Source: Clostridia bacterium (lineage in GTDB: Bacteria > Bacillota > Clostridia > Christensenellales > Borkfalkiaceae). Taken from it: a stretch of 32,201 bases of DNA. The translations under genes and the position numbers were made by a program. Shown one piece after another: positions 24,278 through 32,093 of this stretch; position 1 is the stretch's first letter; the number at the start of each line of letters is the position of its first letter. The notes below the pieces were generated by a model. The model was not told the origin of the DNA and did not search any database. It was given only the letters and a program-made list of their open reading frames with translations. The stretch spans positions 1 through 32,201 of the forward strand of contig JAFVWA010000157.1 in NCBI GenBank assembly GCA_017501885.1, given 5' to 3'.

Positions 24278-24421
24278 ATGAATAAGTATAGGAAAAGCAA
24301 GTTGGAAAACGAGGGTTTAACTAAACATAAGAAAACTTTGTCGGGGTTAGCGAGCATAGTTTTAACAATACTTTTAACACCCATCGTAGTAATGTTTAAA
24401 TTAACGAATAAGTATTATTAA
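24278..24421 (+). CDS. Small single-span membrane protein, unknown function
   Basis: This 47-residue frame begins MNKYRKSKLENEGLTKHKKT, then SGLASIVLTILLTPIVVMFK and ends LTNKYY. A basic N-terminal half precedes one hydrophobic segment of about 18 residues (22-40). AGGGGG lies seven bases before the ATG. The stop codon overlaps the AAGGAG of the next gene, so the two are probably one operon. I recognise no family. The good ribosome site and clear membrane segment make it a likely real gene. Confidence 0.6.
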   Translation: MNKYRKSKLENEGLTKHKKTLSGLASIVLTILLTPIVVMFKLTNKYY

Positions 24422-24432
24422 GGAGAAAAATT

Positions 24433-25050
24433 ATGTATATGCCACCATTTGAAAAATTGCAAACGAAAAATAAAGACGATATTCTAAAAGAGATTAACTC
24501 CACCAAGCGAAAAATGGCTTGCCTAAAAATAAAAATGGAGCACCCTTTTTATAAAGAGCAAGAACGTTTTTGCCCGTCAGACTTGACTATCTTTAAGTGC
24601 GATAGAGATTATCTAAATCGAGCAATTTTAGAGTATATCAGTTTAGGCGGAGAGTATAAACAAGGCGCGCTTGAAAAACGCGATAGCGAGTTTAACGAAA
24701 AGATAAACAAAATCACTAAAATTACATTAACAAAAGGCGGATTTTTTTCACCAAGAGAAAAGATAGTTGTAAATTTATCTTGCGATAAACCAAGATATTT
24801 CCGTGGGCTTATATATGAACTTTTTGAAAAAGAGCTTGATTATACCAAGCAAGAGTTTTTAAGCCAATTAGAAAGGTTGCATATAGGCGAGTGGCGAAAA
24901 AGTTACTACCCTAATAGGTTTGGCGTAAGCGTTTTAGACGGCGAAGAATGGGTGCTTAACATAGAGTATTCAGACGGCAAAAAAGCAAAATATGGTGGGC
25001 AAAACGCCTATCCATATAATTATGAAGAACTGTTAGAATTGTTAGGCTAA
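24433..25050 (+). CDS. Conserved-looking hypothetical protein
   Basis: This 205-residue soluble protein has a charged helical N-terminus (LKEINSTKRKMACLKIKMEHP), a middle acidic/basic section with no recognised motif, and a C-terminal segment of WVLNIEYSDGKKAKYGGQNA followed by YPYNYEELLELLG. That DG...GGxNAYPxN pattern recurs, from memory, in several uncharacterised clostridial proteins. AAGGAG is eight bases before the first ATG; a second ATG two codons later is also possible. It is co-oriented with the small membrane protein. No function is proposed. Confidence 0.65.
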   Translation: MYMPPFEKLQTKNKDDILKEINSTKRKMACLKIKMEHPFYKEQERFCPSDLTIFKCDRDYLNRAILEYISLGGEYKQGALEKRDSEFNEKINKITKITLTKGGFFSPREKIVVNLSCDKPRYFRGLIYELFEKELDYTKQEFLSQLERLHIGEWRKSYYPNRFGVSVLDGEEWVLNIEYSDGKKAKYGGQNAYPYNYEELLELLG

Positions 25051-25116
25051 TTGTAAAATACACTCCACTCATTTCACCCAAGCGGTATGACAAGGGGTGG
25101 GCGGTTTTTCGTTGTT

Positions 25117-25217
25117 TTGTCATTCTGAGACGGACTTGCATTGACGGGCGTTCTAAGAATCTAATTAAATTTAGGTCCTTAGAAAGACCGTTGTTTTTGC
25201 CCATCTCAGGACGACAA
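25117..25217. repeat. 101-bp element with imperfect inverted ends
   Basis: The left end TTGTCATTCTGAGA and right end TCTCAGGACGACAA are inverted copies with two mismatches. An internal TTCTAAGAATCT palindrome is present. There is no reading frame. The TCATTCTGAG start is, from memory, a widely dispersed motif in gut Firmicutes genomes, consistent with a MITE-like or REP-like repeat. Confidence 0.5.
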
Positions 25218-25243
25218 GGACTAATTGTATAAAGATTTTTCAA

Positions 25244-25277
25244 CAAAAAACGGCATCGAAATCGATGCCGTTTTTTT
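25244..25277. terminator. Terminator hairpin, copy 1 of a duplicated palindrome
   Basis: ACGGCATCGA, AA and TCGATGCCGT form the stem, with A6 before and T7 after, so it terminates on both strands: the XRE gene (minus) and upstream plus-strand transcripts. A 28-base core (25247-25274) is identical to 25628-25655. Confidence 0.85.
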
Positions 25278-25299
25278 AGCTTTTATCTTGTAAAAAATA

Positions 25300-25518
25300 T
25301 TAAAATTCTCGACCAACTAATTCGTCTAAAGAAATACCGAACAAATCAGCGAGTTTAACGCAAAAATCAATGCTTGGCAAAACTTTGCCACTTTCCCACC
25401 TGCTTACGTTTTGGTGTGATGTGTTAATTTTGTTTGCCACCATTGATTGGCTTAAACCTAATTTTTCTCTTTGTTCTTTAATTGCTTCGCCATAATTTAG
25501 CGTTAAATTGTTTTCCAT
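25300..25518 (-). CDS. XRE-family transcriptional regulator
   Basis: This 72-residue protein is almost entirely one lambda-repressor-like helix-turn-helix (about 10-66): GEAIKEQREKLGLSQSMVAN, then KINTSHQNVSRWESGK and PSIDFCVKLADLFGISLDEL. Such single-domain regulators often repress their own promoter or act as an antitoxin or phage repressor. Just upstream are two GCAC-N6-GTGC dyads. A TATATT -10 candidate lies six bases before the ATG and no ribosome site is seen, so the mRNA may be leaderless. No toxin or phage gene is adjacent. Confidence 0.85.
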   Translation of the reverse strand: MENNLTLNYGEAIKEQREKLGLSQSMVANKINTSHQNVSRWESGKVLPSIDFCVKLADLFGISLDELVGREF

Positions 25519-25530
25519 ACTTAAAATATA

Positions 25531-25572
25531 GCACTTTTTTGTGCAAATTACTTGACTTGCACATATTTGTGC
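25531..25572. promoter_or_regulatory. Two operator dyads GCAC-N6-GTGC
   Basis: GCACTTTTTTGTGC (25531-25544) and GCACATATTTGTGC (25559-25572) share identical half-sites and spacing. The outer arms are also mirrored (ATATAGCAC at the left, GTGCTATAT at the right). The second dyad fills the spacer of the plus-strand promoter at 25552-25580. They are the likely binding sites of the adjacent XRE protein. Confidence 0.65.
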
Positions 25573-25580
25573 TATATAAT
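25552..25580 (+). promoter_or_regulatory. Plus-strand promoter with an operator in its spacer
   Basis: TTGACT (25552-25557), 17 bases and TATAAT (25575-25580) form a near-consensus promoter pointing away from the XRE gene. The transcript would run about 70 bases to the palindrome at 25623-25660. Downstream is the serS 3' end on the opposite strand, so the product could be a small RNA or antisense to serS. Confidence 0.6.
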
Positions 25581-25622
25581 AAAAACAGAAAAACCCTTGT
25601 TGTTGTCACACGAAATAATAGT

Positions 25623-25660
25623 AAATCAAAACGGCATCGAAATCGATGCCGTTTTGATTT
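25623..25660. terminator. 38-bp palindrome, copy 2 (serS 3' hairpin)
   Basis: The stem AAATCAAAACGGCATCGA with its complement is perfect over the whole 38 bases. Its 28-base core is identical to 25247-25274. It lies after the serS stop (minus) and after the XRE-divergent promoter (plus). The T-tract is interrupted (TTTTGATTT), so termination would be weaker than at copy 1. Confidence 0.6.
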
Positions 25661-25686
25661 ATAAAATGTTATTTGCTTAAAAATTA

Positions 25687-26973
25687 TTATTTCAACTTAA
25701 TAACTTCTTGGCCGCCCATGAATGGTCTTAATACTTCGGGAACGGTTATTGAGCCGTCTGCATTTTGATATTGTTCGATGAGTGCAGGAAATACTCGGCT
25801 TGTTGCTAGTCCACTACCGTTAAGGGTATGCAAGAATGCAGGCTTACCAGTTTTACTGTCACGGAACTTGGTGTTGTTTCTTCTTGCTTGATAATCGTTT
25901 GCGTTAGAAACTGAAGAAACTTCCTTGTAAATTCCCATAGAAGGAATCCAAACTTCGATATCGTAAGTTCTTGCCATAGATGCAGAGCAGTCGCCTGCTG
26001 CAAGTTTAGATAATCTAAAGTGTAAGCCTAATTTTTCCATGAGTGAGCAAGCTTTGTTAACGAGTTCTTCAAACGCTTCTTTGCTGTGGTCGGGGTGTGC
26101 GTATTCAACCATTTCAACTTTGTTGAATTGGTGTCCTCTAATCATACCGCGTTCTTCTGCACGATAAGAGCCTGCTTCTTTACGATAGCAAGGGGTGTAA
26201 GCAAAGAACTTCATTGGAAGTTTTGCTTCGTCTACGATTTCACCTGCGTAAAGGTTAACAAGTGCCGTTTCTGCAGTAGGAAGCATAAAGCGGTTTTTCT
26301 TTCTGTCTTCGTCGCAGTCAAGCCAATAAACTTCGTCAGAGAATTTTGGGAATTGACCTGCGCCAAAACCACAGTTGTATCCTAATTGGTGTGGGGGAAG
26401 AATAAATTCAAAGCCGTCCTTTAAGTGTTCGCTAATAAAGAAGTTAAGAAGCGCCCATTCAAGTCTTGCACCGTCCCCACGGTAAAGCCAATATCCACCG
26501 CCCGAAAGTTTTGTGCCTCTTTCGTAGTCGATTATGCCAAGTTTGGTGCAAAGGTCAACGTGGTTTTGAAGAGGGAAGTCAAATTCAGGCTTGCTTCCAA
26601 CAACTTTAACAACTTCGTTCGCTTCCTTTTCGCCTGCAACAAGGTCTTCGTCTGGAATATTTGGAATTACTGCAAGAGCATTAAAAACTTGTTCTTCCAA
26701 TTCTTTTGCCAAAGCGTCGCATTCAGCGATTTTGTCGCCAAGAGTTCTCATTTCAGCAAAGATATGTTCAACGGGTTCGCCTGCCTTTTTAAGAGCGGGG
26801 ATTTGAGCTGAAACTTTGTTTCTTTGTGCCTTGTATTGTTCAACTTCGCCGATAACTTTTTTTCTTTTATCGTCTATTGCGATAATGCTATCAAAATCAG
26901 CGGTATAGCCTTTTCTTGCTAAAAGTTCGGTTACTTTTTCTTTGTTTTCTCTGATAAGTTTTAAATCTAACAT
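25687..26973 (-). CDS. serS: Seryl-tRNA synthetase
   Basis: This class II synthetase charges tRNA-Ser and provides the Ser-tRNA used for selenocysteine in species that have it. It has an N-terminal coiled-coil arm (about 1-105, rich in Lys/Glu) and a catalytic core with the motif 2 region YRKEAGSYRAEERGMIRGHQ and motif 3 LNGSGLATSRVFPALIEQYQ near the end. The start chosen is the ATG at 26973 (MLDLKLIRENKE) with GGAG nine bases upstream; an in-frame TTG five codons earlier overlaps that site. The product has 428 residues, a normal length. No T-box leader is visible. Confidence 0.95.
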   Translation of the reverse strand: MLDLKLIRENKEKVTELLARKGYTADFDSIIAIDDKRKKVIGEVEQYKAQRNKVSAQIPALKKAGEPVEHIFAEMRTLGDKIAECDALAKELEEQVFNALAVIPNIPDEDLVAGEKEANEVVKVVGSKPEFDFPLQNHVDLCTKLGIIDYERGTKLSGGGYWLYRGDGARLEWALLNFFISEHLKDGFEFILPPHQLGYNCGFGAGQFPKFSDEVYWLDCDEDRKKNRFMLPTAETALVNLYAGEIVDEAKLPMKFFAYTPCYRKEAGSYRAEERGMIRGHQFNKVEMVEYAHPDHSKEAFEELVNKACSLMEKLGLHFRLSKLAAGDCSASMARTYDIEVWIPSMGIYKEVSSVSNANDYQARRNNTKFRDSKTGKPAFLHTLNGSGLATSRVFPALIEQYQNADGSITVPEVLRPFMGGQEVIKLK

Positions 26974-27132
26974 TGAAACTTGCTCCAAAAGTGGTTTATA
27001 AAATTATAGTAATATTAAAGCACAAAATCATTATAAAATCAATAAAAAACGGCTTAAATTAAATTTTTTTCTTTTATTATGCTTTTAAGTGAAAAAAATT
27101 AACACAAACTTTAACAAAAACGCCTAAAAACA

Positions 27133-27161
27133 TTGCAAATATTAGCCCTTTGGTGTAAAAT
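27133..27161 (+). promoter_or_regulatory. Promoter of the DeoR-type regulator
   Basis: TTGCAA (27133-27138), 17 bases and TAAAAT (27156-27161) form a good promoter. The leader is about 80 bases and ends with AAGGAG at 27235-27240. Confidence 0.6.
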
Positions 27162-27247
27162 ATAAACATAAAATGGTTTATAAACTTCGCACGGCGTCGC
27201 ATAATTAACCAATTAGTTTTATCAATTGCAAAATAAGGAGTAATTTT

Positions 27248-28006
27248 ATGAATAACAGATTAAAGTTGCTTAAAGAATTTATTGACAAAAAAGGTAAGAT
27301 TACCTTAAAAGAATTAGAAAAGGAATTTCCCGAAGTTTCTTCCATGACTCTCCGCAGAGATTTACAACGCATGGAAGAAAACAACGACGTTATTCGTATC
27401 CCCGGCGGTGCTGTTTCAGTTGACAGTTTTTTAAGGGAAAAGGAAGCGGAATTTTCCAACCGTATCAACTACAAGGCTGTGGAAAAGGTAGAGATTGCAG
27501 ACAAGGCGGCAGGACTCGTTGAGCCCAACAGTTGCGTATTTATTGACGGCGGTTCTACTACCACCTATTTTGCAAGGGCGCTCCCTGACGACAACTACTA
27601 CGTTTTAACCAATTCGGTTACCATTGCTGAAACCATACTTAACAAAGTAAAACCTACCGTTACGTTGCTCGGTGGAGACTTAAAGAAAAATAACTTTATC
27701 ACGGTAGGCAAAACGTGTAGAGATTTTATTGCAGGCATAAATATTCAGACGGCGGTTATGACGGCTACGGGCTTTGTTAAAGATAGCGGTAGTTTTACTT
27801 GTGGAAGCCAGTCGGAAGCCGAAGTTAAGCGCGCCGTTATTGAAAAGGCGGACCTTGTTATAATGCTTCTCGATAGTTCCAAAGTAAACAAGAAAACCCC
27901 ATACACTTTCGCCACGCTTTTAGACGTTGACTACATGGTCGTTGACGCAGAATTCCCAGAAGACCTTAAAAACAGCATGATTTCTATGGGAATGAAAGTT
28001 TATTAA
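27248..28006 (+). CDS. DeoR-family transcriptional regulator
   Basis: This 252-residue regulator has a DeoR N-terminal winged helix-turn-helix (about 1-57: LKELEKEFPEVSSMTLRRDL) and a C-terminal sugar-phosphate-sensing domain of the phosphosugar isomerase-like type (75-235: FIDGGSTTTYFARAL, TNSVTIAE, LLGGDLKK, SQSEAEVKRA). Such proteins usually repress carbohydrate or nucleoside genes and respond to a phosphorylated sugar. No sugar operon is next to it; cysE follows after 68 bases with its own promoter. The effector is therefore unknown. Confidence 0.9.
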   Translation: MNNRLKLLKEFIDKKGKITLKELEKEFPEVSSMTLRRDLQRMEENNDVIRIPGGAVSVDSFLREKEAEFSNRINYKAVEKVEIADKAAGLVEPNSCVFIDGGSTTTYFARALPDDNYYVLTNSVTIAETILNKVKPTVTLLGGDLKKNNFITVGKTCRDFIAGINIQTAVMTATGFVKDSGSFTCGSQSEAEVKRAVIEKADLVIMLLDSSKVNKKTPYTFATLLDVDYMVVDAEFPEDLKNSMISMGMKVY

Positions 28007-28015
28007 TCGTTTTTG

Positions 28016-28046
28016 CTTGCCAAACTTAAAGGGCAAGTGGTAAAAT
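28016..28046 (+). promoter_or_regulatory. cysE promoter with overlapping dyad
   Basis: TTGCCA (28017-28022), 18 bases and TAAAAT (28041-28046) are a promoter candidate. CTTGCC (28016-28021) and GGCAAG (28032-28037) form an inverted repeat covering the -35 and spacer, a possible operator. Confidence 0.5.
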
Positions 28047-28074
28047 TATATAACCAAATCAAGGATAAATTATT

Positions 28075-28725
28075 ATGTTCAAAAGATTGCGCGCGGACAT
28101 TCGCGCCGCTAAAAAATACGATCCTGCTGCAAGAAGCAAGTTTGAAATTTGGCTTACCTACTCGGGCGTGCATGCTCTTTCTTGGCACAGATTCGCTTAC
28201 TTTTTACATAAAATACATTTGCGCCTTTTGGCAAGAATGGTCAGTCAAATGTGCAAATTTTTCACAGGAATAGAAATTCACCCTGCCGCAAAGATAGCGG
28301 GCGGTGTGTTTATCGACCACGGCGCAGGCGTAGTAATTGGCGAAACGGCTGAGATAGAAGAAGACGTTGTTATTTACCAAGGTGCAACGCTCGGTGGAAC
28401 GGGTAAAGAAAAGGGCAAGCGTCACCCCACCATTAAACGCGGTGCGGTTATCAGCGCAGGTGCAAAAGTTCTCGGAGGGTTTACCGTTGGCGAATACGCT
28501 AAGATAGGTGCAGGCGCGGTAGTTTTAAAAGAAGTTCCGCCATACGCAACGGTGGTTGGCGTTCCGGGTATGGTCGTTCGTATCAACGGCGAAAAGCCTA
28601 CTGAAAACGACTTACAACAAGAAAAGAGAGACCCTATTATCGAAGAAATTTGTAGACTTCGTGAAAAGGTGTTTACTTTGGAAGAAAAGCTTAACGAGAT
28701 AGAAAACAAAACGGAAGGGCAGTAA
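28075..28725 (+). CDS. cysE: Serine O-acetyltransferase
   Basis: This enzyme acetylates L-serine to O-acetylserine, the committed step to cysteine. The 216-residue protein has an N-terminal helical part (1-65) and a left-handed beta-helix of hexapeptide repeats (about 65-165). FIDHGAGVVIGETA contains the catalytic His-Asp pair, and YQGATLGGTGKEKGKRHPTI is the cofactor loop. A Glu/Lys-rich helix (185-216) ends it. AAGGAT precedes the ATG. It is followed one base later by cysS, tying cysteine synthesis to its charging onto tRNA, a common pairing. Confidence 0.94.
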   Translation: MFKRLRADIRAAKKYDPAARSKFEIWLTYSGVHALSWHRFAYFLHKIHLRLLARMVSQMCKFFTGIEIHPAAKIAGGVFIDHGAGVVIGETAEIEEDVVIYQGATLGGTGKEKGKRHPTIKRGAVISAGAKVLGGFTVGEYAKIGAGAVVLKEVPPYATVVGVPGMVVRINGEKPTENDLQQEKRDPIIEEICRLREKVFTLEEKLNEIENKTEGQ

Positions 28726-28726
28726 T

Positions 28727-30124
28727 ATGAAAATTTATAACACGCTAACAGGCAAAAAGCAAGAGTTCGTTCCACTAAACGGTAACGACGTTACTATGTA
28801 TGCCTGCGGTATAACCGTTTCGGGCGAAGCACACATAGGGCATGCTTATCAAGCGCTCATTTACGATATAATTAGAAAGTATTTAGAAAAGTGCGGTTAC
28901 AACGTAACCTATGCAAGAAACTACACGGACGTTGACGATAAGATTATTGCAAAGTCTAACGAAACGGGTATTCCTGCTGATAGATACGCGCTTATGATGA
29001 TTAAAAACATCGACAAGCAAATGGCTCGCCTTAAAGTTGACGATCCTAACGTTTGGATTAAGGCAACCGAGTGCATGGACGATATCATTGACTTTACTCA
29101 AAAACTTATCGACAAAGGTCATGCGTATCCCACCGAAAAGGGCGACGTGTATTTCTCGGTTGACTCGTTCCCGTCATACGGCAGACTTTCTCACAGAAAT
29201 TTAGAAGACGCTATGAACGGCGTTCGCGTTGACAATGACGAGAGCAAACAAAACCCACTCGACTTCGCGCTTTGGAAATCAGCAAAACCGGGTGAACCAA
29301 GTTGGACTTCACCTTGGGGCGAAGGTAGACCGGGCTGGCATATTGAATGTTCTACCATGAATAGAAAAACCTTTGGCGACCAAATCGACATTCACGGTGG
29401 CGGTAGAGATTTAATCTTCCCACACCACGAAAACGAAATAGCGCAGACCGAAGCGCTTACGGGCAAGCCGTTCGTTAACTATTGGATTCACAACGGACTT
29501 ATCAAGGTTAACGGTCAAAAAATGAGCAAGTCTTTGGGCAACAGCTTGTTCCTAAAAGACCTTATGGATAAATATTCCCCAGAAACAGTTAAGTTTGCAC
29601 TTCTTCAAACTAACTACAGGGGGGACATAAACGTTACCGACAACCTTTTCCCCGATGCTGAAAAGCACTTGGTTGATTTTTATAAGGTGTTTAAGTTGGC
29701 GGCGGATAAGGGCGCTAAACTCGAAGGTGAGTTTAAGCAAATAGACGACGAGTTTAACTCTGCTATGAGCGACGACTTCAATACCGCGCTTGCTATCAGT
29801 AATCTTTACGGATATTTCAAAACGGTTAAAGCCAAAGTGGCTAACGGCGAACTTACCGAGGCAGGCGCAATGCTTAACCAAATTAAAAATACTTACGCGC
29901 TTTTAGGGTTTTTTCAAGAAGACGTTGAAAAGTTTATAAAGGCTTACGCTAAGGAAGAAAAAGTTGACGCGCCTAAGGAAGTTGTTGACGTTGCAAACCA
30001 AAGACTTTTGGCAAGACAAAACAAGGACTGGGCAGAATCAGATAGACTTCGCGATATCATCAACGGCATGGGTTATGATATTAAAGACGCTAAAGACGGA
30101 TATACGTTATCTAAAAGGGACTAA
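28727..30124 (+). CDS. cysS: Cysteinyl-tRNA synthetase
   Basis: This class I synthetase attaches cysteine to tRNA-Cys. The HIGH motif is at 36-39 in YACGITVSGEAHIGHAYQA, with the zinc ligand Cys27. Other zinc-site elements are GWHIECSTM and FPHHENE. KMSKS is at 265-269. The 465-residue length is normal. The ribosome site AAGGG lies in the end of cysE. The CGITVSGEAHIGH stretch differs from the common CGPTVYDYAHIGH, a mild divergence without loss of catalytic residues. Confidence 0.96.
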   Translation: MKIYNTLTGKKQEFVPLNGNDVTMYACGITVSGEAHIGHAYQALIYDIIRKYLEKCGYNVTYARNYTDVDDKIIAKSNETGIPADRYALMMIKNIDKQMARLKVDDPNVWIKATECMDDIIDFTQKLIDKGHAYPTEKGDVYFSVDSFPSYGRLSHRNLEDAMNGVRVDNDESKQNPLDFALWKSAKPGEPSWTSPWGEGRPGWHIECSTMNRKTFGDQIDIHGGGRDLIFPHHENEIAQTEALTGKPFVNYWIHNGLIKVNGQKMSKSLGNSLFLKDLMDKYSPETVKFALLQTNYRGDINVTDNLFPDAEKHLVDFYKVFKLAADKGAKLEGEFKQIDDEFNSAMSDDFNTALAISNLYGYFKTVKAKVANGELTEAGAMLNQIKNTYALLGFFQEDVEKFIKAYAKEEKVDAPKEVVDVANQRLLARQNKDWAESDRLRDIINGMGYDIKDAKDGYTLSKRD

Positions 30125-30126
30125 TT

Positions 30127-31956
30127 ATGATTACTTCTAAAGAATTAAGAGAAAAATGGATTAAATTTTACGAAAGCAAAGGTCACGTTAATATCGGCGC
30201 TGTTTCGCTTATCGGCGACGGCACTACGGGTGTTATGTTCAACGTTGCAGGCATGCAACCTTTAATGCCATATCTTCTTGGCAAAAAGCACCCGGCAGGC
30301 ACAAGACTTTGCAACGTTCAAGGCTGTGTTAGAACTGTAGACATTGAATCAGTTGGCGATGCTACGCACTTTACCTTCTTTGAAATGATGGGTAACTGGT
30401 CGCTCGGCGATTACTTTAAGAAAGAAAAAACCGCGTGGTCTTTTGAACTTTTAACCCAAGTTTTCGGCTTTGATAAAGACAAGATTTGTTCAACCGTTTT
30501 TGAAGGCAACGAATCTGTTCCAAGAGATGACGAAACGGCTGAACTTTTGAAAGGTTTAGGTATTAAACCTGAAAACATTTTCTATCTTGACAAGTCTAAC
30601 AACTGGTGGGAATTAGAAGGCACCGAAGGCACGCCTTGCGGACCTGATAACGAATGGTTCTATCCTCGCCACGACAACCCTTGCTGTGATACTTGCGACG
30701 TTAACTGTGACTGTGGTCGTTACGTTGAAATTGGTAACGACGTTTACATGCAGTATAAAAAACTCGCAGGCGGAAAGTATGAAGAATTATCAAGCAAAAA
30801 CGTTGACACGGGTTTTGGTCTTGATAGACTTTTGTTATTCCTTAACGGACTTACCGACGGTTATAAAACCGACCTTTTCGACGGTGCAATTAAGTATTTA
30901 GAAGGGGTTTCCGGCAAGAGTTACGATAACGATAAAAACGCACAAAAAGCAATGCGTATTATCGCAGACCATACGAGAACTTCGGTTATGCTTATCGGCG
31001 ACAAGAACGGAATTGTTCCATCAAACACAGGTGCAGGCTATATTTTAAGAAGACTTCTTCGTAGAGCAATTAGATATTGCAGAAATTTGGAAATTTCTTC
31101 AGAACATATTTGCGGTGTTGCTAAAATCTTTATCGAAAAGGTCTATGACGAAGCATATCCGTTGCTCGTTGAAAAAGAAGGATATATCTTAGACGAAATT
31201 ACCAAGGAATGCGAAAAATTTGAAAAGACGCTCGCTTCTGGTATTAAAGAATTTGATAAGTGCATAACGGGTATGGAAAGAAAGAACGCGTTTATGAAAG
31301 AAAAAGACGCGTCTTACGTTCCCGAAACGGAAATCTCAGGCAAGCAAGCGTTTAGATTATACGATACTTTCGGTTTCCCATTAGAACTTACCGTAGAACT
31401 TGCTAACGAGCGCGGGCTTACCGTTGACGAGAACGGCTTTAACGAAGCCTTCCGTCACCACCAAGAAATTTCTAAGGCGCAAGCGGCTGCCGCTAAGGGT
31501 GGTCTTGCTGAACAAAATGAAATGACTACTAAGTATCACACCGCAACACACATCATGCTTGCAGGTCTTCGTAAAATGTTTGGCGATAAAACCGAACAAA
31601 AAGGCTCTAACATTACCGCAGAGCGCATGCGTTTTGACTTTAACTGCGACCATAAAATGACCGAAGAAGAACTTGCTGAGTTAGAAAAGTTCGTAAACGA
31701 AGTTATTGCTAAAAAGTTAGACGTAGTTAAAAAGGAATATGCTTATAAGGACGCTGTTTCTATGGGAGCATACGGTGTGTTTAACGCAGATAGCGACGAC
31801 CAAGTTGTTAGCGTTTACCACATAGGCGACGTTGATATGCAAATTTGCGGTGGTCCACACGTTGCTAACACAGGGGAACTTGGTACTTTCAAAATCAAGA
31901 AAGAAGAAAGTTCATCAGCAGGTGTTAGAAGAATTAAAGCAGTTTTGCAAAATTAG
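30127..31956 (+). CDS. alaS: Short alanyl-tRNA synthetase lacking the C-Ala domain
   Basis: This class II synthetase charges tRNA-Ala. It has 609 residues where most bacterial AlaRS have about 870. The catalytic core is present: GVMFNVAGMQPLMPYL, FEMMGNWSLGDYF and the GFGLDRL motif. A Cys cluster NPCCDTCDVNCDCGRY lies near residue 180. The editing domain is complete, with HTATH (His471, His475) and CGGPH (Cys574, His578), although Pro577 replaces the usual Thr. The gene stops at AGVRRIKAVLQN, before the oligomerising C-Ala domain. From memory, this layout matches the short AlaRS seen in Patescibacteria and some Firmicutes, so it is more likely a distinct type than a truncation. It starts two bases after cysS. 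Confidence 0.93.
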   Translation: MITSKELREKWIKFYESKGHVNIGAVSLIGDGTTGVMFNVAGMQPLMPYLLGKKHPAGTRLCNVQGCVRTVDIESVGDATHFTFFEMMGNWSLGDYFKKEKTAWSFELLTQVFGFDKDKICSTVFEGNESVPRDDETAELLKGLGIKPENIFYLDKSNNWWELEGTEGTPCGPDNEWFYPRHDNPCCDTCDVNCDCGRYVEIGNDVYMQYKKLAGGKYEELSSKNVDTGFGLDRLLLFLNGLTDGYKTDLFDGAIKYLEGVSGKSYDNDKNAQKAMRIIADHTRTSVMLIGDKNGIVPSNTGAGYILRRLLRRAIRYCRNLEISSEHICGVAKIFIEKVYDEAYPLLVEKEGYILDEITKECEKFEKTLASGIKEFDKCITGMERKNAFMKEKDASYVPETEISGKQAFRLYDTFGFPLELTVELANERGLTVDENGFNEAFRHHQEISKAQAAAAKGGLAEQNEMTTKYHTATHIMLAGLRKMFGDKTEQKGSNITAERMRFDFNCDHKMTEEELAELEKFVNEVIAKKLDVVKKEYAYKDAVSMGAYGVFNADSDDQVVSVYHIGDVDMQICGGPHVANTGELGTFKIKKEESSSAGVRRIKAVLQN

Positions 31957-31985
31957 AAAAACCTAAAATAACTTAGCGTTTTAAT

Positions 31986-32014
31986 TTGACAAAATAAATT
32001 TAATGTATTATTAT
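31986..32014 (+). promoter_or_regulatory. tRNA promoter
   Basis: TTGACA (31986-31991), 17 bases and TATTAT (32009-32014) make a strong promoter about 30 bases upstream of the first tRNA sequence. It should drive both tRNA sequences. Confidence 0.7.
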
Positions 32015-32044
32015 AGTAAAGCAATTTATTGTAATAATACTAAT

Positions 32045-32093
32045 GCGCCGTTAGCTCAGCTGGATAGAGCGTTGGTCTACGGACCCAAAGGTC
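32045..32093 (+). pseudogene. tRNA-Arg 5' half, broken gene
   Basis: GCGCCGT, a normal D arm (GCTC...GAGC), an anticodon stem TTGGT, loop CTACGGA (anticodon ACG) and CCCAA are present. The anticodon stem has one mismatch. After the variable region AGGTC the expected T arm and the ACGGCGC acceptor strand are missing; the sequence runs into AAAACTGAATATTTC and a CCCCG/CGGGG hairpin. It cannot fold as a tRNA and appears to be a remnant of a duplicated or recombined gene. Confidence 0.8.

Noticed and set aside
25482..25664. 60-residue plus-strand frame across the XRE operators
   Set aside because: Its start lies inside the XRE gene, upstream of the plus-strand promoter, and it ends in the palindrome; no ribosome site.
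26974..27247. T-box or other tRNA-sensing leader for serS
   Set aside because: No T-box sequence (AGGGTGGNACCGCG type) or specifier stem was found here, nor upstream of gltX, cysE or alaS.
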